From Halomonas halocynthiae DSM 14573 (lineage in GTDB: Bacteria; Pseudomonadota; Gammaproteobacteria; Pseudomonadales; Halomonadaceae): a DNA stretch of 64,000 bases. Below the pieces are notes generated by a model. That model saw nothing but the letters and a program-made list of their open reading frames with translations. It was not told the origin of the DNA and did no database searches. This document shows, one piece after another, positions 28,927-37,722 of this stretch. The stretch spans positions 91,176-155,175 of the forward strand of contig NZ_KE384441.1 of assembly GCF_000425725.1 (NCBI RefSeq), written 5' to 3'. A program made the position numbers and the translations under genes. Each line of letters opens with the position of its first letter. Positions within the stretch are counted from its first letter, which is position 1.

Positions 28927-30375
28927 ATGAGTCTGAGGATGATTCTGCGCATCTTGGGCCTGTTGCTAATGATGTTCAGTATGACCATGGCGCCGCCCAT
29001 TTTTATCTCGCTGATTTATGACGACGGCATGTGGACAGCATTCATGCTGGCACAGGCAATCATTGCCGGCATTGGGGCTGTGATGTATTTGCCCAATCGT
29101 TTGGCGCGTAAGGAACTGCGTACGCGTGATGGCTTTCTTATCGCGGTGCTGTTCTGGGGGGTGTTGGGGTTTTCAGGTGCCCTGCCGCTGATGTTGACGG
29201 GCAGCTCGGCGCTGTCGATGACTGATGCCGTGTTTGAATCCTTTTCTGGCCTTACGACAACTGGCGCGACGGTAATTACCGGCATTGACCTTCTGCCCAA
29301 GGCCATTTTGTATTATCGCCAGCAGTTGCAATGGCTGGGTGGGATGGGGATTGTGGTGTTGGCTGTGGCGATTTTGCCAACGCTAGGGGTTGGTGGCATG
29401 GCGCTGTATCGCACCGAAATTCCTGGGCCGCTGAAAGACTCCAAGCTAACACCGCGTATTACCGAAACAGCCAAGGCGTTGTGGTATATCTATCTGGCGC
29501 TGACCATCGCCTGTATGTTGGCCTATAAAGTGGCAGGCATGGACTGGTTTGATGCCCTGAGCCATAGCTTTTCAACAGTGGCTATTGGCGGTTTCTCGAC
29601 GCATGACGCCAGCATCGGTTATTTCGATAGCGCTGCGATTGAAATGGTGTGTATCTTTTTTCTTATTATCTCTGCCATGAGCTTCAGCCTGCATTTTGTT
29701 GCTTGGCGCGAACGTAGTATTAGCCACTACTTGCGTGACCCAGAGGCGCGATTTTTGCTGTTGTTTCTGCTGGGGCTATCAATTATTACCGTTGGCACCT
29801 TATGGTTTGCTAAGGAAGCAGAGCCTATTTCCTTAGTGCGAGATGCGGTATTTCAAGTTGTTTCTATTGCCAGTACGGCAGGCTTTAGTGTTGAAGATTT
29901 TTCTGGCTGGCCCGGGGCGTTGCCTTTTCTGCTGTTTATTGCCGCCTTTGTGGGCGGATGCTCAGGGTCGACCGGTGGCGGCATGAAGGTTATTCGCATC
30001 ATCTTGATTATGAAGCAGGGTATGCGTGAGGTAGTGCGTTTGATTCACCCGCATGCGGTGATTGCCGTCAAAATTGATAAAACGGTAGTGCCAGACGGCA
30101 TTGCACAGGCTGTGTGGGGATTTTTCTCGGCTTATGTGATGGTGTTTCTCGTGATATTGGTGGGCATCATGGCAACGGGTGTTGACCAGGTGACTGCTTG
30201 GTCTACGGTGGCATCTGCGCTTAACAACCTAGGGCCTGCGTTGGGCGAAGCCAGTGCGAATTATGGTGATCTTCCGTTTTTGGCTAAATGGTTTCTGGTA
30301 CTGGCGATGCTGATGGGGCGGCTTGAGATATTTACCATTCTGGTGCTGTTTACCCCGGCCTTCTGGCAAAAGTAA
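28927..30375 (+). CDS. trkH: Trk potassium transporter membrane subunit
   Basis: A 482-residue K+-translocating subunit with the four pore-loop repeats typical of TrkH/KtrB. The selectivity regions are visible as LTTTGATV, TVAIGGFSTHD, IASTAGFSV and ALNNLGPALGE. GCSGSTGGGMKVIRI is the conserved intracellular loop in the third repeat. About ten transmembrane helices are evident. Halomonas carries two such subunits, TrkH and TrkI; from sequence alone I cannot say which paralogue this is. Confidence 0.95.
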   Translation: MSLRMILRILGLLLMMFSMTMAPPIFISLIYDDGMWTAFMLAQAIIAGIGAVMYLPNRLARKELRTRDGFLIAVLFWGVLGFSGALPLMLTGSSALSMTDAVFESFSGLTTTGATVITGIDLLPKAILYYRQQLQWLGGMGIVVLAVAILPTLGVGGMALYRTEIPGPLKDSKLTPRITETAKALWYIYLALTIACMLAYKVAGMDWFDALSHSFSTVAIGGFSTHDASIGYFDSAAIEMVCIFFLIISAMSFSLHFVAWRERSISHYLRDPEARFLLLFLLGLSIITVGTLWFAKEAEPISLVRDAVFQVVSIASTAGFSVEDFSGWPGALPFLLFIAAFVGGCSGSTGGGMKVIRIILIMKQGMREVVRLIHPHAVIAVKIDKTVVPDGIAQAVWGFFSAYVMVFLVILVGIMATGVDQVTAWSTVASALNNLGPALGEASANYGDLPFLAKWFLVLAMLMGRLEIFTILVLFTPAFWQK

Positions 30376-30417
30376 TGAATAATGAGTCGCGAGCTGTTAC
30401 TCGTGAGTCGTGAGTTG

Positions 30418-30452
30418 GCCCATCGAATGACATGGGCGATAATCGTTTTTTT
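30418..30452 (+). terminator. Possible terminator after trkH
   Basis: GCCCAT, an 8-nt loop, ATGGGC, then GATAATCG and seven T. The stem is perfect, but the T-run is eight bases away from it, so this is a non-canonical terminator candidate 40 bp after trkH. Confidence 0.4.
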
Positions 30453-30471
30453 CTTGCACAATTGAGCTGTA

Positions 30472-31710
30472 ATGACCCAGACAACGGATACCGTAACCCC
30501 TTCGCCTGACGCTCCGACGACTTCCGGCCCCCGCCGTACGCTGTGCGTTGGTGATACCTGCTATACCTTGGTTGGCACGGCCCATGTGTCGTCTGAGAGT
30601 GCCGACGAAGTGCGTGCGTTGATTGCTTCCCAGGCGTTTGATGCTGTCGCCATCGAGCTATGTGAGTCGCGTCACCAGAACCTTGCCAATCCCGACCTTA
30701 TGGCTGAGCAAGACCTGTTTCAGGTATTCCGCCAGGGCAAGGCGGGAATGGTCGCTGCGAGTCTCGCTCTGGGGGCTTTTCAGCAGCGGGTTGCTGAGCA
30801 GTCGGGTATTGAACCGGGGGCTGAAATGAATGCGGCTCTTGAAGAAAGCCAGCGCCTTGGTTTACCGGTTAAGCTGATCGATCGGGATATTGGCATCACG
30901 CTGAAGCGTATTTACAGCAATGTACCCTGGTGGCAGCGCTTTTCTTTATTTTCCGGACTGCTGGGCAGCGTGCTGTCGCGTCAGGACGTGGCTGTTGAGG
31001 ATATTGAAAAACTCAAACAAGGTGATGTTCTTGAATCTACGTTTAATGAGTTTGCCAGTGAGTCTGAAGCGCTATTTACTCCGCTGATCAGCGAGCGTGA
31101 TCGGTATATGGTGTTGCGTCTTGCTGAAACCTGCCCGCCAGGCAGTTATCGCCATGTCTTGGTAGTGATTGGTGCGGGCCACCTTAAGGGGATGGCTGAG
31201 CATCTGGAAACCCCTCTGCCGGACGTGCCCCGGGTTGAGCGCGAAGCACTCGAAACAACGCCGCCGCCGTCGCGAGTCTGGAAATTTTTACCTTGGCTAA
31301 TTACGGCTCTGGTGCTTAGTGGTTTTGCCATGGGGTTTTCCCGCAACACTGAGCTTGGCTGGCAGTTGGTCATCGAGTGGTTTGTGATTAACGGCGTACT
31401 ATCTGGGTTGGCAACGCTGGTGGCGTTAGCGCACCCCGTCACGGTAGTGGCCACTGCGTTTGCGGCACCGCTGACTTCGCTGAACCCAACGATTGGTGCA
31501 GGTTTTGTTGCTGCTGGGGTTGAGCTGGCCATGCGTAAGCCCAAAGTACGCGACTTTAAAACGCTGCGTCAGGATGTGACCCACTGGACAGGTTGGTGGC
31601 GCAACCGCGTGTCGCGCACCTTGCTGGTATTTATTACCGCTACGATTGGCTCAGCTGCTGGAACCTGGATTGCCGGCTTCCGGATAGCTGGTGCGCTGTT
31701 TGGCGGCTAG
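30472..31710 (+). CDS. TraB/GumN-family protein with C-terminal membrane domain
   Basis: A 412-residue TraB-domain protein. The N-terminal half (about 20-245) shows the family landmarks LVGTAHVSSESADEV, ELCESRHQNL and a late GAGHLKGM, thought to form an EreA/ChaN-like hydrolase or protease fold. The C-terminal third (about 270-400) has about four transmembrane helices, as in archaeal and bacterial PrgY/TraB homologues. The biochemical role is unknown; PrgY of Enterococcus limits pheromone activity. It converges on the sirtuin gene with a 4-bp overlap of stop codons. Confidence 0.82.
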   Translation: MTQTTDTVTPSPDAPTTSGPRRTLCVGDTCYTLVGTAHVSSESADEVRALIASQAFDAVAIELCESRHQNLANPDLMAEQDLFQVFRQGKAGMVAASLALGAFQQRVAEQSGIEPGAEMNAALEESQRLGLPVKLIDRDIGITLKRIYSNVPWWQRFSLFSGLLGSVLSRQDVAVEDIEKLKQGDVLESTFNEFASESEALFTPLISERDRYMVLRLAETCPPGSYRHVLVVIGAGHLKGMAEHLETPLPDVPRVEREALETTPPPSRVWKFLPWLITALVLSGFAMGFSRNTELGWQLVIEWFVINGVLSGLATLVALAHPVTVVATAFAAPLTSLNPTIGAGFVAAGVELAMRKPKVRDFKTLRQDVTHWTGWWRNRVSRTLLVFITATIGSAAGTWIAGFRIAGALFGG

Positions 31711-32456
31711 TTTAGCCGTTCGTGTGGGTACAGTGTTTCAGGTACCCATAGGTGTCCTTTGCGTAGCCAGTGCTGGGTTAGCATGGGTACGCCTTCTCCA
31801 GCGGGCATGGCCAAACGGATGATGTCAGATCGGCCTAGGGACTCTGCGGCAGGATCGATGACAATGCGTTCGACGTGCTGGGGAACCAAGTCAACCAGCA
31901 TAGCGGCGGGCATGACGGCAAGAGAAGTGCCCACCACCAGCAGTAAATCCGCCGTGCTGGCGATTTCACAGGCTTCGCTGTATCTCGGCACGGCTTCGCC
32001 AAACCAAACGACGTCAGGCCGTAACTGGCTGCCTTTATCGCAGAGGTCGCCCATTCGAATGCCGCCCTTGGGCAGCGGATAGAGCATGCGACTATCAACG
32101 CTTGAGCGCGCCTTGAGTATCTCGCCGTGTAAGTGGAGCACATCGGTAGAGCCGGCCCGCTCATGCAGGTCGTCAATATTCTGGGTAATAATGCTGACTT
32201 GAAAGCCGTTTTTTTCCAGGTTTGCCAGTGCGTTATGCGCCGCATTAGGTTTGGCATAACGGATCTGGTTACGTCGCTGATCGTAAAAATGCAGCACGGT
32301 TTCTGGATCGTGCTCCCACGCATCGGGCGTAGCGACATCCTCGATACGGTAGTCAGCCCACAAGCCATCTTCGGCGCGAAACGTCTGAATACCGCTTTCG
32401 GCGCTGATGCCGGCTCCAGTAAATACCACCAAGTGTGGTTGCTGTGAACTGCTCAT
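31707..32456 (-). CDS. Sir2-family NAD-dependent protein deacylase
   Basis: A 249-residue sirtuin that would remove lysine acyl groups using NAD+. It has the NAD loop GAGISAESGIQTFR, the ITQNIDDLHERAG motif, the catalytic His in LHLHGE and the FYDQRR segment whose Tyr/Arg mark class III (desuccinylase/deacetylase) sirtuins such as CobB. The zinc module is abnormal: where CobB has two Cys pairs, only one Cys remains (GDLCDKGSQLRP). The remaining fold (VVWFGEAVP, LVVGTSLAV) is intact. It lies tail-to-tail with the TraB gene. Confidence 0.9.
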   Translation of the reverse strand: MSSSQQPHLVVFTGAGISAESGIQTFRAEDGLWADYRIEDVATPDAWEHDPETVLHFYDQRRNQIRYAKPNAAHNALANLEKNGFQVSIITQNIDDLHERAGSTDVLHLHGEILKARSSVDSRMLYPLPKGGIRMGDLCDKGSQLRPDVVWFGEAVPRYSEACEIASTADLLLVVGTSLAVMPAAMLVDLVPQHVERIVIDPAAESLGRSDIIRLAMPAGEGVPMLTQHWLRKGHLWVPETLYPHERLN

Positions 32457-32744
32457 AGGGGCTCCTGTTACACGACCTGTTATACATCTTTTTTATACAC
32501 AGGCGCAGCGCGCCAGATGGTTGTTGATATCTGCCTCGAATCTCGGGTCTTGCGGCAGGGAAGCATACCAATAACGCTATCTTCATTTACTGGCTTTCTC
32601 AATAACGGGCTGAGGCCAATCGCTGCAGATGACATCTGTGCCACCTACAGCGACAATATGCACCTGAGCGATTGCCTTGCCCCTTAATGTGTTGATATTT
32701 TTTTTATGACCATGCCTTAACGGCCCCTTTATTGATGAGCCCAC

Positions 32745-33539
32745 ATGCCAGAATCACTGCCGATAATTTATCAGGATAACCATCTGATTGCTGTGCATAA
32801 ACCTGCTGGGTTGTTGGTGCATCGCAGCGCACTAGCGCGAGGTGAAAAGCACTTTTTGCTGCAGACCTTGCGCGACCAGATTGGGCAGCGGGTTTATCCA
32901 GTACACCGGCTGGATCGCCCGACGTCGGGATTGATCGTGATGGCGCTCAGCTCTGAGGTGGCATCTGGGCTGGTAGAGGAGTTCAGTGCCCAGCGTGTTG
33001 CTAAGCGTTATTTGGCAGTGGTACGTGGCATAGGCCCTGATTGTGAGCGTCTCGATTATGCCTTGCGTGAGGAAGATGGCTCGCGCCCCAAGGCCGACAT
33101 GCCAGCCATGCCCGCCGTAACGGAAGTGCGTCGCCTGGATAGTGTGGAGTTGCCCGTTAGCGTTGATCGCTACCCCACTAGCCGCTACTCGTTAATGGAG
33201 GCGCGTCCACTGACTGGGCGTCGTCACCAGATTCGCCGTCATCTATCGCGCCGGGGATACCCGATTATCGGCGATGCCAGGCATGGCAAAGGGCTGCATA
33301 ACCGTTTCTTTGCCGCTCAGCTGGACTGCCCTCAGCTGCTGTTGGCGTCTGTGGAGTTGAGTGTTAGGCACCCAGTGAGCGGTGAGATGTTGCGTTTGCA
33401 TTGTGCGCTGGACCCAGTGATGACCCAGTTGTTTGAACGCTTTGGGTGGGCTGGTCATTTGCCTGGCGCAAGTGGCTCTTCTCAGCCGCTGTTAAGCAAT
33501 ATGAGGGTCACAAATGTACAAAATCCAGAGGCATCATGA
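32745..33539 (+). CDS. truC: tRNA pseudouridine(65) synthase
   Basis: A 264-residue RluA-family enzyme that isomerises U65 in tRNA. It contains the catalytic-Asp motif HRLDRPTSG (about residue 54), PAGLLVHRS near the start and the ARPLTGRRHQIRRHL motif. TruC (about 260 residues, no S4 domain) fits better than RluA/RluC. Its TGA overlaps the ATG of tcdA (ATGA), so the two tRNA-modification genes are translationally coupled. Confidence 0.9.
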   Translation: MPESLPIIYQDNHLIAVHKPAGLLVHRSALARGEKHFLLQTLRDQIGQRVYPVHRLDRPTSGLIVMALSSEVASGLVEEFSAQRVAKRYLAVVRGIGPDCERLDYALREEDGSRPKADMPAMPAVTEVRRLDSVELPVSVDRYPTSRYSLMEARPLTGRRHQIRRHLSRRGYPIIGDARHGKGLHNRFFAAQLDCPQLLLASVELSVRHPVSGEMLRLHCALDPVMTQLFERFGWAGHLPGASGSSQPLLSNMRVTNVQNPEAS

Positions 33540-34345
33540 GCGATTCACTGGCTATCGATAGCGATTATGATCTGCGTTTTGGAGGCATCCGGCGCTTGTA
33601 TGGTGCCCAGGCGGTCGAGCGTTTTCGTCATGCCCATGTGGTGGTGGCAGGGGTTGGTGGCGTTGGAAGCTGGGCAGTAGAGGCTCTGGCCCGCTCCGGT
33701 ATTGGTCGGTTGACGTTAATTGATCTAGACGATGTGTGCTTGTCTAACGTTAATCGCCAGTTGCATGCGCTGGATGGCACGGTTGGCCGCCCCAAGGTTG
33801 AGGTGCTGGCCGAACGTTGTCGGGCCATTCATCCCCATATTGATGTGGTGGCGGATTCGGCTTTTGTGACGCCAGCGAACCTAGCAGAGCGTTTGCCGGA
33901 TGGAGTTGACTACGTACTAGATAGCATTGATAGCGTGGTGGCTAAGGCGGCGCTGATTGCTTGGTGTAGGCGGCGCAAGATACCGATTATTGTGACGGGG
34001 GCAGCCGGCGGTCAGACCGATCCGACACGTATTCAGACAGCTGACTTGGCGCGTGCTGTGCAGGATCCGTTACTGGCGCGCGTGCGGGCTCAACTGCGCC
34101 GTGATTATGGTTTTACGCGTAACCCCAAAAGACGCTTCAGTGTGGAATGTGTGTTTTCGGACGAGCAGCTGGTTTACCCCGCTGCGGATGGAGAGGTGTG
34201 TCATGCTAAACCGGCGGCGGGTGAGTCGACACGTTTAGACTGCGCCTCTGGTTTTGGTGCAGCTACCTTTGTGACGGGCGCCTTCGGTTTTGCTGCCGTG
34301 GCTCGAGTGTTGGCCAAGCTGGCACGTAATTCACCCCAGAGGTAA
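33536..34345 (+). CDS. tcdA: tRNA threonylcarbamoyladenosine dehydratase (CsdL/TcdA)
   Basis: A 269-residue E1-like enzyme that cyclises t6A37 of tRNA in an ATP-dependent step. The nucleotide loop GVGGVGSWAVEALARSG (about residue 40), the DDVCLSNVNRQ motif and the metal/loop region SVECVFSDEQ are visible. Length matches E. coli TcdA (268). The ATG at 33536 coincides with the truC stop; upstream in-frame residues are translated truC. Confidence 0.94.
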   Translation: MSDSLAIDSDYDLRFGGIRRLYGAQAVERFRHAHVVVAGVGGVGSWAVEALARSGIGRLTLIDLDDVCLSNVNRQLHALDGTVGRPKVEVLAERCRAIHPHIDVVADSAFVTPANLAERLPDGVDYVLDSIDSVVAKAALIAWCRRRKIPIIVTGAAGGQTDPTRIQTADLARAVQDPLLARVRAQLRRDYGFTRNPKRRFSVECVFSDEQLVYPAADGEVCHAKPAAGESTRLDCASGFGAATFVTGAFGFAAVARVLAKLARNSPQR

Positions 34346-34357
34346 GACAGGTTTTTA

Positions 34358-34597
34358 ATGAATAACTCTCAGCCAGTACCCGGTATTTATCGTCATTACA
34401 AAGGGCCACTTTATGAAGTGGTTGGCGTTGCCCAGCACAGCGAGACTGAGGAGTCGGTCGTTGTGTACCGCGCGTTATATGGTGACTATGGTCTGTGGGT
34501 CAGGCCGCTTGGGATGTTTACCGAAACGGTAGAAATACGCGATGAAAATGGGGCTGTTATGCAGCCCCGCTTTGCCTTGGAAAAGGCATTCAATTAA
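34358..34597 (+). CDS. DUF1653 domain protein
   Basis: A 79-residue protein that is almost entirely the DUF1653 fold: PGIYRHYKGPLYEVVGVAQHSETEE, then VVYRALYGDYGLWVRPLGMF. The family is small, cytoplasmic and uncharacterised. It follows tcdA by 12 bp in the same direction and could be co-transcribed. Confidence 0.9.
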   Translation: MNNSQPVPGIYRHYKGPLYEVVGVAQHSETEESVVVYRALYGDYGLWVRPLGMFTETVEIRDENGAVMQPRFALEKAFN

Positions 34598-34603
34598 GTG
34601 GTG

Positions 34604-35293
34604 TCAGTCATGGCGGGCATTACGCAGCCACTGGCTCAGTACGCGATCAAGCAGCGGTGCTAGTTGCGTAAACTGCTCGTTATTGGAAAGAATGTCACTA
34701 TCACTTTGTCGATAAGGACTGGTGGCGTCGCCTTCAGGCCGGGGCAAATGGGCCAGCCGTTCGCGGGTGCTGGCAGGTGTGGCTTCCAAGTGGCATAGCA
34801 GGCCCACGACACGCCCCGCATCCCAGCTGAACCCTTGTAGCGGGCTGGCTTCACTGCCACCGAGTGGTAACGCATCGTCGGGTAAGCCAAAAACATTGCG
34901 GTGCCAGGTAAATGCGTCGAAATGCTCCGGCAAATCGAAGGGGCTGGTCGTGTGGAGAGTCACCTTTTGCCAACCTGTTTCGGCGTAAGTGCCTCGTGAA
35001 ACGCCAGCACACAGCGCATGAGCGATGCGGCAAGCGCCGTGGCCGATACCAAGAAGTGGGCGTGGGCTGTCCAGCGTGCGAGTAATCAGTTTGTCTTCTC
35101 GGCGTCCCCAGTTTGGTAACACGTCGCTTTCTGGTGCGTCGAGAATGATGAGTCCGTTGCTGTCGCCAGGGCGTGGTGGTAATTCGCCGTCGTACAGGTG
35201 GAAGGTGGTATGGCTATGTCCCATGCTATCGAGCCAGTCGACGATACGGGCTGGGCCCAGGTGGGGGCTATGCTGGAGAAGGTGAAAATGCAT
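34604..35293 (-). CDS. Degenerate class I glutamine amidotransferase-like protein
   Basis: A 229-residue GATase1-fold protein resembling GMP synthase-type amidotransferases of unknown role. The nucleophile elbow that normally reads GxCxG appears as LLGIGHGACRIA, so the catalytic Cys is replaced by Gly. The His-Glu pair survives in LLCHLEATP. It therefore probably cannot hydrolyse glutamine and may be a binding or regulatory protein. It is transcribed divergently from the ATL gene at 35336. Confidence 0.75.
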   Translation of the reverse strand: MHFHLLQHSPHLGPARIVDWLDSMGHSHTTFHLYDGELPPRPGDSNGLIILDAPESDVLPNWGRREDKLITRTLDSPRPLLGIGHGACRIAHALCAGVSRGTYAETGWQKVTLHTTSPFDLPEHFDAFTWHRNVFGLPDDALPLGGSEASPLQGFSWDAGRVVGLLCHLEATPASTRERLAHLPRPEGDATSPYRQSDSDILSNNEQFTQLAPLLDRVLSQWLRNARHD

Positions 35294-35335
35294 GCGCGTC
35301 CTCGCCGAAAATCAGCTGTGAGAAGGCCAGAGTAC

Positions 35336-35629
35336 ATGAAAGTAAGCTTGAAAGAACAGATACTTACTATTATTGCAGCGATTCCTCCAGGGCGCGTGAC
35401 CAGCTATGGCCGTATTGCTACCATGACTGATGCTGGCACGCCGCGACTGGTAGCCAGGGCGCTGCGTGAGCTGCCAGCGGGGCATGATTTACCCTGGTTT
35501 CGTGTTATTACTGCCTCGCGACGGCTCGCAGAGCATGGGGCTGCTGATGAGCAGCGCCAGCGGTTGATGGCCGAAGGTGTTGTCTTTGATGACCGTGGGC
35601 GCGTGGCCCCTGAACGCTTGTGGCCATAG
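35336..35629 (+). CDS. Alkyltransferase-like protein (ATL, MGMT-related)
   Basis: A 97-residue protein with the O6-methylguanine-DNA methyltransferase DNA-binding fold: PPGRVTSYGRIATM, then ARALRELPAG. The PCHR active-site motif is replaced by LPWFRVITASRRLA, so there is no alkyl-acceptor cysteine. ATLs bind O6-alkylguanine and hand it to nucleotide excision repair. The ATG at 35336 gives the standard ATL length; longer in-frame starts would run back into the divergent gene's start. Confidence 0.88.
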   Translation: MKVSLKEQILTIIAAIPPGRVTSYGRIATMTDAGTPRLVARALRELPAGHDLPWFRVITASRRLAEHGAADEQRQRLMAEGVVFDDRGRVAPERLWP

Positions 35630-35679
35630 GCGGCCGATACCTGCTCTTTAGTCATTCACTCGACGTACAAGGAAAGCTC

Positions 35680-36285
35680 ATGTCTCAGCCTCAGCCTGTT
35701 AAAGGTTTCAATCAGCGCTTGTATGCACTCGAGCCACAGGCTCAGCAGGCTTTCATGGCTGCGCTGTGTGAGCGTTTAGTGCCTAACTATGCGCTGTATG
35801 CACAAGCCTCAGGGCAGGGCGATCTTAACGTTTTGAAAGCTATCCTGGCGTTGGTGTGGGAGCGTTTGCAGGTTAAAAGCGCGCGAATCGACTTTGATCT
35901 GCAAGCCGACAAGCTGGTTGCATGTCATCCACCCGCCGAGGACGATAGTTTCGGGGCGCGACGCGCTATGGAAGTTGTGTCGGCATTGTCTGCGTTGCTT
36001 GATACCTTGCGCGGGGGATCGTTGGAGGCGGTTGTCGAAGTCAGCCGCACTTCCCGCAGTGGTGTGCAGGCTTTCATTGCCATGACGGAGGGCGAAGAGG
36101 ACAGCGACGCACTGGCGGCCAACGTGCGAGAACATCCGTTGATGGCGGATGAAAATGACTTTCAGGATGCTGTGTTGGCAGCAGCGGAAACACCGCTCAG
36201 TCGAGAGGCGCTGAAGTCGCTGCGCCTGCTAGGGCGCAACGACGGGGTCAGCAATTTGGGGGTCAGCATAGACGGCGAGGAATAA
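35680..36285 (+). CDS. YjaG/DUF416 family protein
   Basis: A 201-residue cytoplasmic protein of the DUF416 (YjaG) family, recognisable from FNQRLYALEPQAQQAFMAALCERL and NVLKAILALVWERL, with a conserved acidic patch in the C-terminal half (GEEDSD). Function is unknown. The ATG at 35680 has AAGGA eight bases upstream. It is preceded by the ATL gene in the same direction and separated from the his operon by 56 bp. Confidence 0.85.
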   Translation: MSQPQPVKGFNQRLYALEPQAQQAFMAALCERLVPNYALYAQASGQGDLNVLKAILALVWERLQVKSARIDFDLQADKLVACHPPAEDDSFGARRAMEVVSALSALLDTLRGGSLEAVVEVSRTSRSGVQAFIAMTEGEEDSDALAANVREHPLMADENDFQDAVLAAAETPLSREALKSLRLLGRNDGVSNLGVSIDGEE

Positions 36286-36340
36286 GCGGTGGCTATTTCC
36301 TGGTCATGCGTTGATAACGCAGACTGTTTGCTGCAAGCGC

Positions 36341-36943
36341 TTAGAAGCGCAGTCCTGCGGTGACCATCATGCCTGCAGTACCAAAGACAATGACGTCGCC
36401 CTCTACCCGTTTGTAGCGAACGCCGACGCTCGGCAAAATGGCGGGTGCAACGCCTGACCTGTTGAATGGGATTTTATCGCGGTACTCGCCTTTATAGCCG
36501 CGTAGCAAGCCTGCGGTTAGCTTAGCGCGCACGCTGAATTCATGGTTTGGCTCCCACAGGGGGAACTCACGTCCGGCATACCAATACCAAGTGGGCTGGC
36601 GGTAGGAGTTTCTGAACCAAGCTGTACCCACTAGCCAGCGCTGGGGGTTGTGAAGCTCAATGGAAAGCAGGTTCTGATCGTTATTATGCTCGGGGTCCGG
36701 AGAAAAGTGCCGTGTATACAAGCTGGTCTGAACCAGGATGTGATCCAGTTCCAGCATCGAGGATTGGGCTTCAGCCGTTGGTTCCTGCTGTGCTAAAGCG
36801 CTATTGGCCGTGAAGGCTAACGCCAGCGCTGCCGTCAGACATGCGGCCAGCCGGCGGACTCTCTCAGCTTGAGAGCTACGCTTTGCGTGTTGGCGTGAGC
36901 GCTGGAGAGGACCGTGTGGTTTTGCTGTGGTGATCAAGAGCAT
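36341..36943 (-). CDS. Putative outer-membrane beta-barrel protein
   Basis: A 200-residue predicted exported protein. A very basic leader (about residues 1-30) is followed by a hydrophobic segment and ALAQQ, a likely signal-peptidase site near residue 51. The mature part alternates aromatic and polar strands (SLYTRHFSPDPEHNND, TWYWYAGREFPLWEP), holds GGxW-like turns and ends in GLRF, the C-terminal aromatic typical of barrel proteins. It recalls small lipid-A-modifying or transporter-annotated barrels, but I cannot assign a family with confidence. It lies 3 bp after hisF and is probably read through from the his operon. Confidence 0.65.
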   Translation of the reverse strand: MLLITTAKPHGPLQRSRQHAKRSSQAERVRRLAACLTAALALAFTANSALAQQEPTAEAQSSMLELDHILVQTSLYTRHFSPDPEHNNDQNLLSIELHNPQRWLVGTAWFRNSYRQPTWYWYAGREFPLWEPNHEFSVRAKLTAGLLRGYKGEYRDKIPFNRSGVAPAILPSVGVRYKRVEGDVIVFGTAGMMVTAGLRF

Positions 36944-36946
36944 AGT

Positions 36947-37720
36947 TTAGAGCCGCATGGTGATGCCACGACTTGCCATGTAGCGCTTGGCTTCAGGAAT
37001 CGTGTACTCGGAAAAATGGAAAATACTGGCTGCCAGTACTGCGTCGGCTCCGCCTTCGAGAATACCGTCTACTAGGTGGTCAAGGTTGCCGACGCCACCT
37101 GAAGCAATCACCGGTACGCTGACGGCATCGCTGATTGCGCGGGTCACGCCTAAATCAAAGCCTTGCTTGGTGCCGTCGCGATCCATGCTGGTCAGCAGCA
37201 ACTCTCCAGCACCATATTCCACCATGCGGCGGGCCCATTCCACGGCATCTAGGCCCGTTGTTTTACGTCCGCCGTGGGTAAAAACTTCCCAGCGTAGTGG
37301 CTCCCCCTCGGCTGACACCTGTTTCGCGTCGATAGCGACCACAATGCACTGGCTGCCAAAGCGGTCGGCGGCTTCGCGCACAAAGTCAGGGTTGTGTACT
37401 GCTGCGGTATTGATGGAGACCTTATCGGCTCCAGCATTGAGCATAGTACGAATGTCGTCGCAGCTACGGATGCCGCCACCTACGGTTAGGGGAATAAACA
37501 CTTCGCCAGCAATCTGCTCAACCATTTCAACCGTGGTGTTGCGATCTTCGTGGCTGGCGGTAATGTCCAGCACGGTAATTTCATCAGCACCCTGAAGGTT
37601 ATAGCGCTGGGCGACCTCGACAGGGTCGCCGGCATCACGGATATCGACAAAGTTAACGCCTTTGACCACACGGCCAGACTCTACGTCAAGACAGGGAATG
37701 ATGCGTTTGGCAAGTGCCAT
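36947..37720 (-). CDS. hisF: Imidazole glycerol phosphate synthase, cyclase subunit
   Basis: A 257-residue (beta-alpha)8 barrel that closes the imidazole ring of histidine and yields IGP and AICAR with ammonia from HisH. It has the catalytic Asp residues in [13 protein letters not shown] and [12 protein letters not shown], and phosphate loops VGGGIRS and ASGGVG. It follows hisA by 2 bp in the order hisB-hisH-hisA-hisF. Confidence 0.98.
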   Translation of the reverse strand: MALAKRIIPCLDVESGRVVKGVNFVDIRDAGDPVEVAQRYNLQGADEITVLDITASHEDRNTTVEMVEQIAGEVFIPLTVGGGIRSCDDIRTMLNAGADKVSINTAAVHNPDFVREAADRFGSQCIVVAIDAKQVSAEGEPLRWEVFTHGGRKTTGLDAVEWARRMVEYGAGELLLTSMDRDGTKQGFDLGVTRAISDAVSVPVIASGGVGNLDHLVDGILEGGADAVLAASIFHFSEYTIPEAKRYMASRGITMRL

Positions 37721-37722
37721 GT

